From: Castor canadensis
Lineage: Eukaryota > Chordata > Mammalia > Rodentia > Castoridae
Length of the DNA: 64,000 bases
Reading direction: 5' to 3'
Assembly: GCF_047511655.1 (NCBI RefSeq)
Contig: NC_133387.1
Location: 20,206,353-20,270,352 of the forward strand
In this document: positions 12,050 through 23,978 of the stretch, one piece after another
How positions within the stretch are numbered: the first letter of the stretch is position 1
Layout of the letters: each line of letters starts with the position of its first letter
The notes under the pieces: generated by a model
Databases searched by the model: none
The model's input: the letters and a program-made list of their open reading frames with translations, nothing else
Told to the model about the DNA's origin: nothing
Translations under genes and position numbers: made by a program

Positions 12050-14560
12050 TTATGTACACTCATCATTAATGCAAAAAATGCTTATTTCTAACCATCTTCA
12101 CTCTTGAGATCCTTTAAATTTTCCTGAAATTGGAGCTTCTCTCTAATCCAATTTATGTAACTTTTAACTCTATAATGTACAGTGAAATCCCATGACAATT
12201 CAATAAGTAGGGTCCAAGTTTTTAGTGATTCAAAATGCAGAATTATCGTAAGACTATTGATGTAGATGAAGTAGCCTGGACAGTTGGGCGTCATGGGATC
12301 TGGCTGAGACACGCATCCCTTTGGGTCCCAGTTGTAGTTTAGCATTATCTGGCCAGCATTTCCTGGCTGTCACTTAAGTACCAATTGGATAAATCTGGTC
12401 CTTTGATTCCCCATGACTTGTCAGGGTGAGTCCATACTCTGCAGAGTAATTTGTATAGCCCAGTCCCACACAGTGGATAGCGAGAATGCTTGGGACAGAA
12501 GGACACAATCCCTGCCTCCCTACTTCCCATGTCTAGATACCTTCCTCTTTTAACGCAGCCTTACCATCTCCTCCCCCAGTTACTTCCCTTCTGCTCTCTT
12601 CATAAAGCAAGTTCCCCACTTAATCATAGAGCAGAAGAATTGATTTAAGACACAGTTGTAGTACATAACTTAGCTGCTTTCTCCATCTTTTGGCTTTGGC
12701 TTTAGTTTTGAGTACTAGGGCTATTCCTCACCATCTAAAAGCATTGATCAGATTACAGGATGAATGAACTAACTGTATATTTGAATTGTGATACTGAGGG
12801 CTTGGGGGGGTACAAAGTTCTCATTATTTTGTTGTAAATGCTGAAAATAAAGTTAGGAATAGCTAAGAACTAGATTTTTAACACATTATTTCTCCATGAC
12901 AGCTTTTTAATTTCACTCTGCTTGATTTAATTCAAGTAAAACAAACAAAACTAAATAGTTAATAGAAATGCAAACTTTTAATTCTACACAGCCTTCTGTC
13001 AAGAAATTCATCCAATCATGGGAGGGAGAAACAATTCACAAAAATATTACTGGGCTCTGATTCAAAGTTGCTTCCTGTGTATAATTTTCATACATTTATG
13101 AAAAAATCCCATAGATTATTTATGATTATGAATGTAAATAGTAAAGATGTGGATGGAATGTGTGTAAGTCAAGGGTTCAGTCACAAGAACAGAAGCCATT
13201 CTATGACTTTTGAACATTGGATATTTAATAGAATGACTTGGCTACACAGGTGATAGAAAGATTAGAATAGCGAATGGAGGAGTGAAGTAACTAAGAAATT
13301 AGCAGCAGCAGGGAGAGATGGGTGTCTGGAGATGGAGAACATCAGAGGAAGTGGTGTTTCCTAATCCCAGAAGCTGTGTCATCTGGCAGGAAACAGGATC
13401 AAGGTAGAAGCTGGCAGACAAGACCTAAGAACACAGATGGAATGTAAGTTCTTTTGGAGACACCACTCAAGGAGAAAACAGAGAGAGAGAGAGAAAGAGA
13501 GAGAAAGAAAGAGAGAGATATCTGACTTTTCCCTTCCTAACATTATCTTCCCCTACCCCATTTGAGCAAACTCAAAAGAGGCCATCTGACTCTCTGTCAC
13601 CAGAGACAGAATGGAGGAAGGGAAGAGTGGGGAATTCATCTAAGATCCAGTAAGTCATTACTAGCAGAAGATGAGGTGATTCAGCAAACTGAGGATGGAC
13701 TTTGACTCTGGGTCAGAGGCAAGAGAATGGGGATAAGGAGAGCTATAAAGTGATCCTCAGCTATACTGGTATCCACTTAGCTCTTCAATAATTTTTTAGA
13801 AGAAGAGTTTGGAGCAAATTTTAGTGTCTATAAGGCCAGATGCTCATTTTGTTATTTTGTGCATATTTCTAGATAATTAGAATATCTTATAACAAGAAAT
13901 ACAACTGAAAAAAGAGAAATGTCCCAGATTAATGGCAATGATAAGTACTTTCCTTGTTCAGCCCCTTCCCAGGGATGTCATAGTCTTTTTTTCAATGAGC
14001 ACTGGCACCTTTGTGTTGACTTTTTGGCATGATGGCATATTAAAAGCAAGGTAGGAGTGAGGAAGGCTAGAATTGAAATAGGAGACATGTGACCAAAGCA
14101 AGCCAAAATTGGAGCTAGGACTGAAAAATTGCTAGAACAACAAAATTATACATTGTACTAAATAGTCTACTAAGAAAGCAAACACATGCATTTCTTCTAG
14201 GCACACCCCTCTGCATTAGTTACAATATTGGTAGAGAAACAACTGTTCTACAATTTCTCTGACCAGATTTCTTGCTCCAGATGAATAATGCACCTAGGAT
14301 CAAAGAATGCCTGGTACAGCAATTCATTTGAGCATAACAATGCTCATAAAAGTTACAAAAGTAAGCACCCATATCACAATACTCTTTGATTGTTAAGAGC
14401 ACTGAGACCCCATGTCTTCATGCTTGGGTGATATGGTCAAATATTGCAATCAGCAGAATGATTGAAAGTTACCAGGGGCCTAACACAAAGAAACCATTTA
14501 TCTATGGAAAGGTTTAAGCAAAATTCCCTAGCATGCTTCAGCTAATATAAACAGTTCTGA
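12050..14560. other. Duplicated non-coding stretch, copy 1
   Basis: This interval pairs with about 59225-61765. It holds no recognised gene. A GA-rich microsatellite lies at 13480-13519. Short open frames on either strand show no family resemblance and are not preserved between the two copies, which argues against coding. Confidence 0.6.
13480..13519. repeat. (GA)n microsatellite
   Basis: A run of gagaga with occasional gaaa interruptions. The paralogous position at about 60645-60660 has a shorter run. Confidence 0.85.
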
Positions 14561-14564
14561 CGGA

Positions 14565-14990
14565 AGGCTGGTGGTGTGGCTCAAGCAGTAGAGTACCCGA
14601 CTGGCAAGTGTAAGGCCCTGAATTCAAAACTTGAGTAAACCATAAAATTTTTTTATTGAGCTTTATAGGTCACACCTGTTGTTATAGCTACTTGGAAGGA
14701 AGAGATAAGGAGGGTTGTGGTTCATGGCCAGCCCAGGGAAGAAGTTCATAGGTCCCCATCTAAACCAATAAAAAGCTAGGTGTGATGATGTGTGTCTGTC
14801 ATCACAGTGATGCAGGCAGAGTAAATTAGAGGATCGTGGTCCAGGCTAGGCCAGGCATAAATCTGAGACCCTATTCTAATAATAATGAAAGCATAAGGTG
14901 TTGGGGTGTGTCTCGAATGGTAGAGTACCTGCTTACAAGTGCAAGGCCCTGAGTTTAAACCCCAGGACCACCAAAAACAAAATCACAAAG
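14565..14990 (+). repeat. Run of SINE fragments, copy 1
   Basis: An ID-like unit (gtggctcaagcagtagagta) at about 14565-14640 is followed by a B1-like unit at about 14660-14890 and another ID-like unit (gagtttaaaccccaggacca) up to 14990. In copy 2 the same run is split by an L1 (about 61765-61830 and 63065-63380). Confidence 0.65.
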
Positions 14991-15573
14991 CCCATGAAAG
15001 TAAAAATAAGTAGTCCTGATGGAAAAGCCACAAATTGCAACCTATACCCACACCTGAAGCTCTTGGAATACATTTCCCTATTTTCTGTGCTTTACTGCTT
15101 TGTTATGCTTACCTAATAAAATCTTTGCATTCTATCTTGTGAATCATCTTGAAATTCTTTTCACTAACACATTCAACAACCAAGAAATCATGGATAATAA
15201 TTTGAGGTTATTGTTTTTTCTCTCTATCAAGAAACCTCCTGGACCCCTGACCACTAACAGAAAAAAGAAGAAGAAAAAGTAGAGAAAGGCAAAAGGGAAA
15301 GAGTCAGAAGAAGACTTGGAAGGAATAGGACAACAAATCACCCCAACCCCTTCCAAAGCCTGCCTGTCTTTGAAACTTGTTTCAGCCACTTGCTGCCTGG
15401 GTGGACATGAGCAAGCCCCTTGGTCTCTCCATGAGTCCAGTTCCTCTTCTACAAAATGTAAAGGATAATAGTTGCATGCTGTGAGTTCACCCACTTGATG
15501 TACATTCCAAATTGTGTTGGTGCACAGTAAACTCTCAACATATGTTGATTTTATCTTTGTATCCTCAGTGTTA

Positions 15574-17360
15574 GCAGAGTTCCTGGCATTTAACAAATAT
15601 TTGGGTCAGATAAAATGAGAAAAGAAATTATCATTTGCATATCTAAGTCATACTTCCTCTGATAATTACCTCTGCTGAATAATGTGGTTCTAAATACAGC
15701 AATGCCTACAATCTGGCCATGCACAGTATGATTTCAGATAAGCTTGTCAAAGCAAGGCTCAGGGGAGCAGTTCCACTTCAGTGAAGAGAGGGAGTCCACT
15801 ACATGATCTCACTGAGGCATTCAGCTTCAGTATTCGGCATTAAAGGGATACTCCTCCAAATGAGACATGCTGCAGGAACAAGCATGAAGAAGAAAGTGGT
15901 CTGCAAAAGCATCCATGTAGTCTGATAAGCATTCTGGTAGGTGTAGTCTATCTAATCTTTGTGCTCTCTCAGCCTTTTATCCACCTACTCCAACAATTAC
16001 TGAGAACGTACAAGAAGGGTCTCACACCTTGATCTACCCTCAGATTGGTGAGAGAGGTCTGTGAGACAAGAGGGCAGGGAAGTAAGTAGCGATTAGGTTA
16101 CCAGAATGAAGTCATAATACTGGCTCATAAAATACGTAGTGCCAAGTGAAGTCGTACAAATGTTATCTCAATTCATTCTCACAACATTGTGAGGTGGAAA
16201 ATGACATTACAATTCACAAATTGATTGTTGCTTGAGTATTAAATGAGATAGTAGTTCAGGCAAAGGGCTTCATATCCCATCCTAAGCTAACAGTGAGCGG
16301 ATGTCTGCTGTAATTTGTATACTCACCCCTTTGTAGAAGTGAAGTAAGGAAATTTACCCAACACCACAGAGTGCATGTATAAATACTAGAGTTGGGATTA
16401 GATACCATGTAGATTTATTCCTGAGGACCAACTCATTGTGCCCACCATTAAATCTCTGTCTGACCTTCTCTCTTCTGTGTCCAACAGACATGACAAACAT
16501 GTCTCAAACCAAACTCCTGATTTCTTCCCCTACGTGGCAACTCCATGCTTGCACTACTCAGAGAAATAGAAAAACAATGAAACAAAAACTCTCAGCCAAT
16601 TTTCCTCTACTTGGAGAAACCTGTGATTATCCATTTAGTTAACTCCATGCCTCTTACTGAGCCTCATAATAGGCCCTCCAGTTTCACTTGAAGCTGAGGA
16701 TGGTAGTCATCTCTATATCAATGTGAAGTCAAAGACTAGAAAGGTGAGATTTTCTAAGCATCCTTGGTACAATGACTCGCAATGAGATCTGAGATCTCCA
16801 GCCATTTTGGCTGGAAGTAAGCTCACATGCATACACCTTCAGGCCACTGAAATTTCTTTTTCCAAATTAGGTTCTACACAAAGACTGAACTATTTTGACT
16901 TACTACTCCAAAAGACAGGAACCTAGGCTTATAGGTATGAACCATCAATGTATGTAGAGTCTGCTTTCCCTGACAGACATGACAGACACAGGTTCTTTCA
17001 AACAGACACTTCTTCAAGTCCACTGCATTGTTCCTTGGCTGCTAGAAGGCAGGCATGTTGACCAGGACAATCTGCACTTGTGTGTGTCCTATGACCTAAT
17101 TGTTCATGAGCACCAAGGAGCTTCTCTGTGGCATAAGGCACAACTGTGCTCAGCCCTGACAGGGTTTATCTCTTCACTGCCCCCAGCCCATCCTTGGTCT
17201 AGGGCGTCATTAATTTTAGCACTACTTAAGCTATCTCCCTGGCCTGAAAGTTGACAGGGTGGTGGAGAAAAGGATGAACTCACTGAGAAGGAGTCAAGAG
17301 AAAGTGGATCCCACATCCCCTACTCCACTGAGTAATACATATGATCAAACATGGTCATAC
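15574..17360. other. No recognised gene; expected site of AKR1B exons 9-10
   Basis: If the AKR1B pseudogene kept its 3' end, exons 9 and 10 should lie here on the minus strand. I found no convincing match to the exon 9 motif (F-D-F-x-L-S...N-R-N-W) or to the exon 10 C-terminal text. Several open frames of 60-90 codons occur but show no family features. Confidence 0.5.
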
Positions 17361-17433
17361 CTAATAGTTCTCAACTATGCATGCTGGTGTCACAGATCTG
17401 GGGATCTCTACCAGCTTCCTCTGGAATTAGAAC
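17361..17433 (-). pseudogene. AKR1B pseudogene exon 8, frameshifted
   Basis: The exon reads gttctaattc, then after a gap cagaggaagctggta and IPRSVTPACIVENY, followed by TAG where the family has CAG, then a GTATGA donor. Its 73 bases against the family's 84 match an 11-base deletion. The preceding dinucleotide is TG rather than AG. This is the last exon recognised on the 3' side. Confidence 0.75.
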
Positions 17434-17654
17434 CAGATCAGAGCCTGTTTAGAAAAGGAACAGCATTTTTCCACTTACCTACCAGGGACCCTCCTTCTAG
17501 TAATATCTCTGTGGTATTTAGCTACAACAGCTAATATGGGTTGAGCACTTAACTGTTAGAGACACTTGCCAGTTCTCCCCTTATCTCCTTTATACCTAGC
17601 ATCCACAGGTGATTCCCCTTGTTTAGGAATGAGGAGGGTGGCTTAGGGGTCATA

Positions 17655-17802
17655 AGATTGGGAAATGGAGCTGGGTGCCGGTCTCTCATGCCTGTAATCT
17701 TAGCTACTCAGGAGGCAGAGATCAGGAGGGTTGCAGTTCGAAGCCAGATCAGGCAAATAGTTCTCAAGACCTTATCTCGACAAAAAAAAAAAAAAAAAAA
17801 GA
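17655..17802 (+). repeat. B1/Alu-like SINE with A tail
   Basis: Text begins gagctgggtgccggtctctc and catgcctgtaatcttagcta, continues ggaggcagagatcagg, and ends in an 18-base A run at about 17781-17799. It lies in the intron between AKR1B exons 8 and 6. Confidence 0.8.
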
Positions 17803-18072
17803 TTGGAATATGGTATAGTTAGCTTCTGAATGCAAACAACCATGCTATTGTGGCTTAAGTTGAGGGGTTGACAGGAAGCCAATGATCTATGACTGATACC
17901 CACTGGGTTTCCTGAACTTCTATGGAATTGAAGAGAAGTATTTTAGTGGGTTTCATTTCCCATTTTCTTCCCTGCCAAAGAATTAAATGATGATAACACT
18001 AAGAATAAAACACAAACTCACATAATGGACTGCTGGACAAAAAGGAGGAGAAAATGACTACATTATACCTAC

Positions 18073-18182
18073 CCTGGGGATTTTTTGTGCTCTGTAGCAC
18101 TGTTACAGGCAGTGACAGTGATGCCCTTGGACTGGCAGTACTGAATCAGTTTTTCCTGGGTGAGGTATGGGTGACACTCGAC
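18073..18182 (-). pseudogene. AKR1B pseudogene exon 6, acceptor lost
   Basis: The text [20 protein letters not shown], then ITVTAC, is nearly perfect AKR1B10-type sequence. It then decays (NSATEHKK where family members have a Y-S-P-L-G-S-P type loop) before a GTAGGT donor. The length is about 110 bases against the usual 107. The polypyrimidine tract ends ...cccac directly before GTC GAG, so the AG acceptor dinucleotide is missing. Confidence 0.85.
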
Positions 18183-18446
18183 GTGGGAGAGTGAACGAAG
18201 TGTATCATTAATGAAATTTGCCTGCTTTTTGACCAGATAATAGGGCATTCTATATACAAAAAGATCAGCCAATAAAAGCCAAACACTGCTAACTGATAAA
18301 ACGCTAAATCAGACATGGAGATCTGTCTCCCACCTCTCCAAAGCATACTTATTACTGACCTGTGAGTTGAGACCAACTGCATAGAACTGGATTGCTTCCA
18401 AATGTTTAAGAAGTCATAGGGAAAGACCCTTGCTAACCAAATTTAC

Positions 18447-18543
18447 CTGATTAGTCACTGGCTTATATTTTAGTTCAGGCTTGTTCAATCTGGAAGAGGT
18501 TGAAGTTGAAGACACCAAGGGCTTCCACCAGCTCCTCCATGAC
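18447..18543 (-). pseudogene. AKR1B pseudogene exon 5, two deletions
   Basis: The exon starts VMEELV, jumps directly to EALGVFNFNLFQIE, and then must shift frame to give KPELKYKPVTNQ before a good GTAAAT donor. It has 97 bases instead of 123. The deficit of 26 is explained by an in-frame loss of 15 bases (removing DEGLV-type text) and a frameshifting loss of 11 bases (RLLN-type text). The bases before the exon are TG instead of the AG acceptor (18544-18545). Confidence 0.85.
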
Positions 18544-18545
18544 CA

Positions 18546-20341
18546 GTCAGAGAAACGAGAACATTTGAAGTCCTGGATGGATTCCACACACACTAGTTTG
18601 ACTTATTCCCTCTCTGAGGGAGGAGACATGGGTAAGAGATCCATCACAGCAGAGTTAGCTGTAGAATTCAAAGGAAATTTCAAACCAGGACTTGGGTGCC
18701 CAGCAGGGATTGGTTCCATCCCTGCTGCCTCTGCTCATCCCAAATGCAACTAGAAGAAAAAGAAGGTGAAGGTTTTTCTATTCTCACCTCACTTAAACCT
18801 ATGTGACCTGGGTTAGCTTAGAAAAAGGCTGAAGTCTATGGAGAGACATCACTTGTCTGGATCATTCTCTGTCATTCCAACCTCAGTTGGTTTGCAGTAG
18901 GGGAAGGTCATGCAGATGATTGTCCCCTGGTAAGGACACCCAGTCAAGGGGTTCAGTAGAGCCAAAATCCAGTCCACTGTATGCTTGCCCAGAAAAAAAC
19001 AAAAAGCTTCATTAACCCTAAGGAAGCATATTTTTTTAATAATTTTTACCCTAAAATGGGCATTTTTCCAAACTAGCCCAAAGATACCAGACCTGTGAAC
19101 ATCAGTCCCAAATTCAATGTCTCTGTTATTAATTTAGTGCATGTCATGTTACTGTCCAGGAGTTGTCAAAATATAAACATACACCAATGCACTTCTCTCT
19201 TCTGATATTTCTATTCCTACAGTCCTATTAAAGTGCTAGGGTTCACCTCTATGGAACCATCGACCACATTACTGAGGCTGCCTCAGATCATCTAATAGTG
19301 GCATGTTCATGAGAATCAGGGAGGGCAAAGATGGAAAGAGTTCATATGTATTTCAGGAGATATTTACAAGTGGAGTTTAAACTAGGCTCCAAAAAATAAT
19401 ATGGAGGAAAGAGGGAGAAACATGAGCAAGTTTGAGAGAAATATAGGAAAAAGTTTAGAGGCAGGGACAAGTAGGCCATGTTCAGAGAATACTTTACCCA
19501 GGAGTTCTCAACCGTGGCTTCAACTTGGAACCCCCTGGGAGCTCTAAAACATATTGTGCCTGGATTCCACTCTCAGAATTTCTTCCTGATTTCCTTTGCA
19601 TTGTAGCATAGGGACTGGGGTTTTTTTTTTTTAACTCCTCTAGTGGTTTTAAGGCAGAGTAACTTAAGAGCCACTAGGTTCGATGAGGAAGGACCTCAAA
19701 CCAACAAAAGAGTTTAGAACTGATGAGACCAGATGGTCACTGGAACTCCTAAGTGGGCAATGACACAATATAAACAATTTTTTGTGTCCTGGTACAAGTT
19801 TGCTTTGGATGTATGATCCTTCTTGAACTCTTTGCACATTTTTCCCCCTCCCTTCTTCTTCATGGTGGTCATTGAGGTTTCTATTGAATTACTGATGGGT
19901 CCACAAAAACATTCTGTGCTGACATATTCAGAGCCTCTGATCTGGATTTTGATAATTTTCATGACTTTAACATGTTTTATTTAGCAAACTTTCCTGTGTT
20001 CACCCAGAGGACTTAGTACTAGGGAAATCAAGGTACTCATTTTTGCAGAGGACTGTGACATAATTTGATTCTTTATGCCATATTATCATAAGAGTTACAG
20101 CAACATCTTTTGGAATGTATAATAGACATGCTAGTCTCCACAACTCACAATGAATTATTACTAGGATATTTAAGAATTCATGTTTTACTGGAGCACTATA
20201 CATGACAGAGCCATTCTATCCAGTTAATATACTCAGTGTACATGAAGGCTGAAATCTAAGACAATCTTGTGAGTCGTGCCATAATATTCAGTGGATTGAG
20301 TCCATGTACATACAGCATTGTACTGACAATTAATGATCAGT
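18546..20341. other. AKR1B pseudogene intron, no recognised elements
   Basis: This region lies between exons 5 and 3, where exon 4 is expected. I see no clear exon or repeat. A short poly-T lies near 19620. Small open frames here lack family features. Confidence 0.5.
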
Positions 20342-20530
20342 CAAGGCTAGGATGTAGCTCAGAGGTAAAGCATGTCCTTAGCTTGCACAAAGCTATGCTT
20401 TTGTTTTTTTTTTCATTTTTCTTTTATTATTCATATGTGCATACAAGGCTTGGTTCATTTCTCCCCCCTGCCCCCACCCCCTAAAGCTATGCTTTTGATT
20501 GCTTGCACTGTCCAAAGGAAAAAAAAAACA
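20342..20530 (+). repeat. ID-like SINE split by a tiny L1 insertion
   Basis: The text ggctaggatgtagctcagag with gtaaagcatg gives the tRNA-like 5' half. The sequence resumes after the L1 at 20483 (gattgcttgcactgtcc) and ends in an A run near 20520-20528. Confidence 0.6.
20404..20482 (-). mobile_element. 79-base L1 3'-end insertion
   Basis: The poly-T start and antisense L1 3' UTR text (attcatatgtgcatacaagg, then C-rich) are only 79 bases long. A perfect 15-base target duplication, aaagctatgcttttg, lies at 20389-20403 and 20483-20497. Reverse transcription evidently stopped almost at once. Confidence 0.93.
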
Positions 20531-21531
20531 TCATCAGTCTAGTAAAGTAATATTACAAATGGATCATTATTATTGCTGTAGCTTTTAGGTTTTTGTCTAT
20601 TTCCTTTCATCTCCATTGCAGAGGACTCCAGAACAGTCTTAAAAACCTATCCATAGAAATACAGATAGTCTGTCCCCACATTTCCCTATAACATACTGCT
20701 GTAAGTAGGCAAATTTAATGCTTTACTCACCATGGATAATTTCTTTCAAATGTATTTCAGGGTTGCCAGCCTTGCAATTATGTGTTGTTGAGTTTCCTGA
20801 TTCATCATCATTTTCCTCAGTTAACACTTAGATTTTCTTATTAACCCAAATTGGTTCATCCTCCCAGGATCGATTCTAAAATCTATCATTACCATTATTG
20901 CCATGGACATTAACCTCACATGCCCAGATCCAATGTAAACTTTGGGTCAACTTTCATTTCAAGGTTCCTAGAGAGGGTTAGATGTCAAGAGTGGTTTTCT
21001 GGGGAACATATGATTTGGTTCTATCCTTGCAGCATCTAGAAGGCTGGAGTTAGGGATTGCATGCCAACATCACCCAGCAGGTCACAAGGAAATTCATGTC
21101 ACTCCCACCTCTCAGGATCAGAACCCAAGGCAATGATAGTTGTTTCTGCAGTGAGTATGGGCTAACTTCCAGTATCACCATACCTGGGTTTTTCTCCAAG
21201 ATGCCACTCCCTGCAGATGCTTTGATTAACTGGAGGGGTGGGTTCTGAGATATGTATCCCAAGATATATCCTAGGCATGAAATATGAAATCAAGAATCAA
21301 TTCTAGTTTCAGTTTATCTGGACTGCCAGGTATCACAGTTTGTCTCAAGAAAGCCTAAGCATATGGCTACCAGGATGGCCACACATGGCCTATGCTTCTC
21401 TGCCAGGCCAGTGCCTTTTTGTTCTGCACAAGAACTGCTTCAGTCACCCCACACCCCAGCCTTTGCACATAGTTATCTTTTGGCATCTGTCTGCTCAGGA
21501 GTTATCGATTGGGGCAGAGAAGAGCTCAAAT
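20531..21531. other. AKR1B pseudogene intron, nothing recognised
   Basis: Non-coding text between the split SINE and exon 3. A minus-strand stretch near 20800-20830 faintly resembles AKR1B exon 4 but does not fit its length. Confidence 0.4.
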
Positions 21532-21666
21532 CTGAAGTTCCTATGGCCAGTGAACAAAGTAGATGTCTAGATAGTCCAGATTCCAGATAGTCCAGTTAGT
21601 CAGATCCTTGAGGGTCTTCAGACAGACTCTCATTAGCAATTTTCTCTCAAAGTAGGTGGGCCACAG
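21532..21666 (-). pseudogene. AKR1B pseudogene exon 3, broken
   Basis: After a normal CAG acceptor the exon reads LWPTYFERKLLMRV..., then KTLKDL, then an extra six codons, then LDYLDIYFVHWP followed by TAG. The family exon is 117 bases; this one is 135. The 18 extra bases come from a local 16-base-period repeat (agatagtccag at 21569-21579 and 21585-21595 on the plus strand). The TAG at 21541-21543 replaces the residue after HWP, and the splice donor GT is AT at 21530-21531. The catalytic His (HW) codon remains. Confidence 0.85.
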
Positions 21667-22174
21667 CTGCAGAGAGCAACAACAAGGCATGAGAACTGGG
21701 GAGGGAAAGGGCTGCACCACACTCTCTCTCTCTGCCCTGTGATTTGTGCCTGATCTAACCTGAGAACAGGTGGGTGGTTTATAAGAAGTTGGTTAATACA
21801 TACCATCCAGTGTGCAAGGTCAGCAGGGCTCAGCAAGTCAATAACCATTCCTAAAAGTTGAAGGGAAGCTAGTTTTTCAATGATATTAGCATTCTATTTT
21901 TCTTTGATTAAATATTTGTGTACCTGTGTTATTCTCTTCCTTGACTGTCTACTCTCTGAGGGCAGCAATTGTGTCTAGCTTTTACATTTTAAATTTTAAG
22001 CATTCTTATGAGATTAGGAACACATGGTCTTCTTTCTATTCTCCTTTATCTCCTATCATATCAAGTGATGATGGCCATGGCATACTATTTGTCCCACCAG
22101 ATGATGTTTCCAAATATTTGAAACTAGTGCTTTTTAGCAAGTTTTGTGTAATGCAGATCCAATGATCCTAAACC

Positions 22175-22275
22175 CCAACACACACCTTCTTTTGTGTGAG
22201 TGTGTGTGATACTATGATATGAACTCAGGGTGTCATATTTGCTAAGTTGCCACACTGTCACTCCATGAGACCCAC
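22175..22275 (-). repeat. Antisense ID-like SINE remnant
   Basis: The text tgtgtgtgatactatgatat, gaactcagggtgtcatattt and ctaagttgccacactgtcac matches the reverse complement of the ID-like unit in degraded form. It lies in intron 2 of the AKR1B pseudogene. Confidence 0.5.
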
Positions 22276-22699
22276 ACCTATGATCCATCCCCTCCCATCA
22301 TGAAATTTTATAACTCACCTTTTATGGATCTGAATTAAAAGAAATTCATACATAACTATAAAAATGCTCCCACTACTTCCCAAAATACCACTGACTGAGA
22401 ACCTCAGAGAAATAGACATTGAGACCATAGTGCTGACATGTAAGCTTCAGTTTCATTTCTTACTGCACACTTAACTTTTGTCTGCCACTAGGCAGCACAA
22501 TAGAGCCATCTGCACTATGGGAACTCCAACTCACAGAGGTGGGGGGAAGCAGCCTGTTTGCGTTTGGGGACAGAGATGATGAGGGCTAGGCAAAATATGG
22601 ACTTACAGGAAAGGCTGATAGAGTAGTTTGTGCTGACCACATTCAGATACTTCCACCTGCCTTGAAGTCAAATTTTCCCACCAAATGGCCCATATGTAC

Positions 22700-22867
22700 T
22701 TTGCTAACAATGAAGAGCTCCTCTTGCTTCACTACTTTCTCTTGGGTCTTCTCTTGGATGGCTTCTCCCACATCATTCTCATTGTTATAGATGTAGGCAC
22801 AGTCAATGTGATGGTATCCTGTATCAATGGCCATCTTCACAGCTTGTGTGACTTTGCCTGGGGGAGA
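22700..22867 (-). pseudogene. AKR1B pseudogene exon 2
   Basis: The exon follows a CAG acceptor and begins SPPGKV. It runs 56 open codons through [13 protein letters not shown] and GEAIQEK to ELFIVSK, and stops at a GTACAT donor. The length of 168 bases equals the family standard. It carries the catalytic Asp (in IDC), Tyr (last residue of AYIY) and Lys (in IVSK). The exon is intact, but intron 1 before it has grown to about 8.6 kb through an L1 insertion. Confidence 0.92.
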
Positions 22868-23978
22868 CTGACAAGCAATAGAAAAGGCCATAAAATACTC
22901 TTATCCCAAGACCTCTTTCAAAAGGCTAGACCCTACCCAGCTTCTGTAAATGAAGGCCTTGGTAGGGTCCCATTTGCCTTGGGACAACTGGGAGAAAAAC
23001 ACCCTTTGGAAAACTTTCCAAAAGAAAAAAAGAGAATTAATTTTCTGATTATCTTCCCATGTTCTAGCTAAAAATCAAAATCCTTCTAATCCAGGTTAAT
23101 CCTGAAGTGTCTCTTGATCGCTGGGAAGTGAGATAGCTCCCACTGGAACTTGCTAAGGGCTAATCTGAAAACTAGACTCTGAACTGACCCAGAAGAATTT
23201 TCAGGGACCAGCTAGTGATAAGGATCTGGAAAATGATTATTACATGATATATCCAAGCTCTACCCACAGCGGGTATGTGAGCCTGAGCAGATTCTATCTC
23301 TCTAATCCTTAACTGCAAAATAAGTTTTGGAATCACAAGGTACTTGTATTGATTATTTGCAACAGTAAATGTAAAGTTTTTAGTCTACCCAGTAAAGTTC
23401 ACAAGATGCAATCCATTAAATAATTATTGTTTCAGAAAAAGAAGAAAGAGAAAACCTTACAACAATGGACTTGTTTTTCCACCACAAAGAAGAGATAGAA
23501 AGAACATTTAAAATATGGCATTCTTCTAGTTCAAAGTACACTGTATACATCTATGGAATTATCAAAATGAAACCCCCTTTGTACTATTAATGAGTACTAG
23601 GTTAGACCTCATTCAGATCTAACCTAGCCAAGCCAAAAGAAATAGGGAAGGGGGCACCATTAAAACTCATCTCTCACCAAATCTTTTTCTATTTTCTCCT
23701 ACTGCCAAGAAATAAATATTACAATGTACATAAAACAGAGTTGTAATTCTACAGCATCACTGGATCAAGAAATTGCTGCTAGTAACTCAGAAGCACTCCA
23801 GGGTTCTTCTCCTAACTACTCCATGCTCTTTTATCTCCACCAATAAGTACATAACCTTTAAAATTATATCATCCTGTGTCTTGAAAACAGCTTCTTTTAT
23901 AATCTTTACAAGCACTTTTGAAATTCTAAAAATTATTTTTTAGTAAAATTATCCAGGGAAAATAAATCATTTAAGATT
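22868..23978. other. AKR1B intron 1, 3' part
   Basis: Non-coding text between exon 2 and the L1 insertion. No repeat or gene was recognised. Confidence 0.45.

Larger units (their letters stand above)
5095..15573 (+). repeat. Segmental duplication, copy 1
   Basis: This block matches about 50375-64000 in order and in the same orientation. Examples are cttgagagtcctgactccat at 5341 and 50622, and gtagatgttttgaattcaca at 6226 and about 51499. Further paired text occurs at 8690/54710, 9400/57345, 12300/59455, 13050/60215 and 15100/63480. The copies differ by many substitutions and by lineage-specific insertions. The right end given here is only where copy 2 reaches the window edge, so homology may run on toward the AKR1B pseudogene. 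No exon was recognised inside. Confidence 0.9.

Noticed and set aside
15144-15596. 150-codon open frame on the minus strand
   Set aside because: It spans poly-T-derived phenylalanine runs, shows no domain and is not preserved in the paralogous text at 63480-64000.
17170-17260. Possible AKR1B exon 9 fragment on the minus strand
   Set aside because: A start like V-N-F-Q-x-R-E is followed by unrelated text and lacks the N-R-N-W motif.
17480-17510. Possible AKR1B exon 7 fragment on the minus strand
   Set aside because: Only a few bases resemble the S-L-L-E-D-P region; no frame or splice sites support it.
20770-20830. Possible AKR1B exon 4 on the minus strand (text giving D-D-E-S-G-N)
   Set aside because: The short motif resembles the family's D-E-S-G-N, but the distance to the nearest GT donor does not fit the 78-base exon and the rest does not align.
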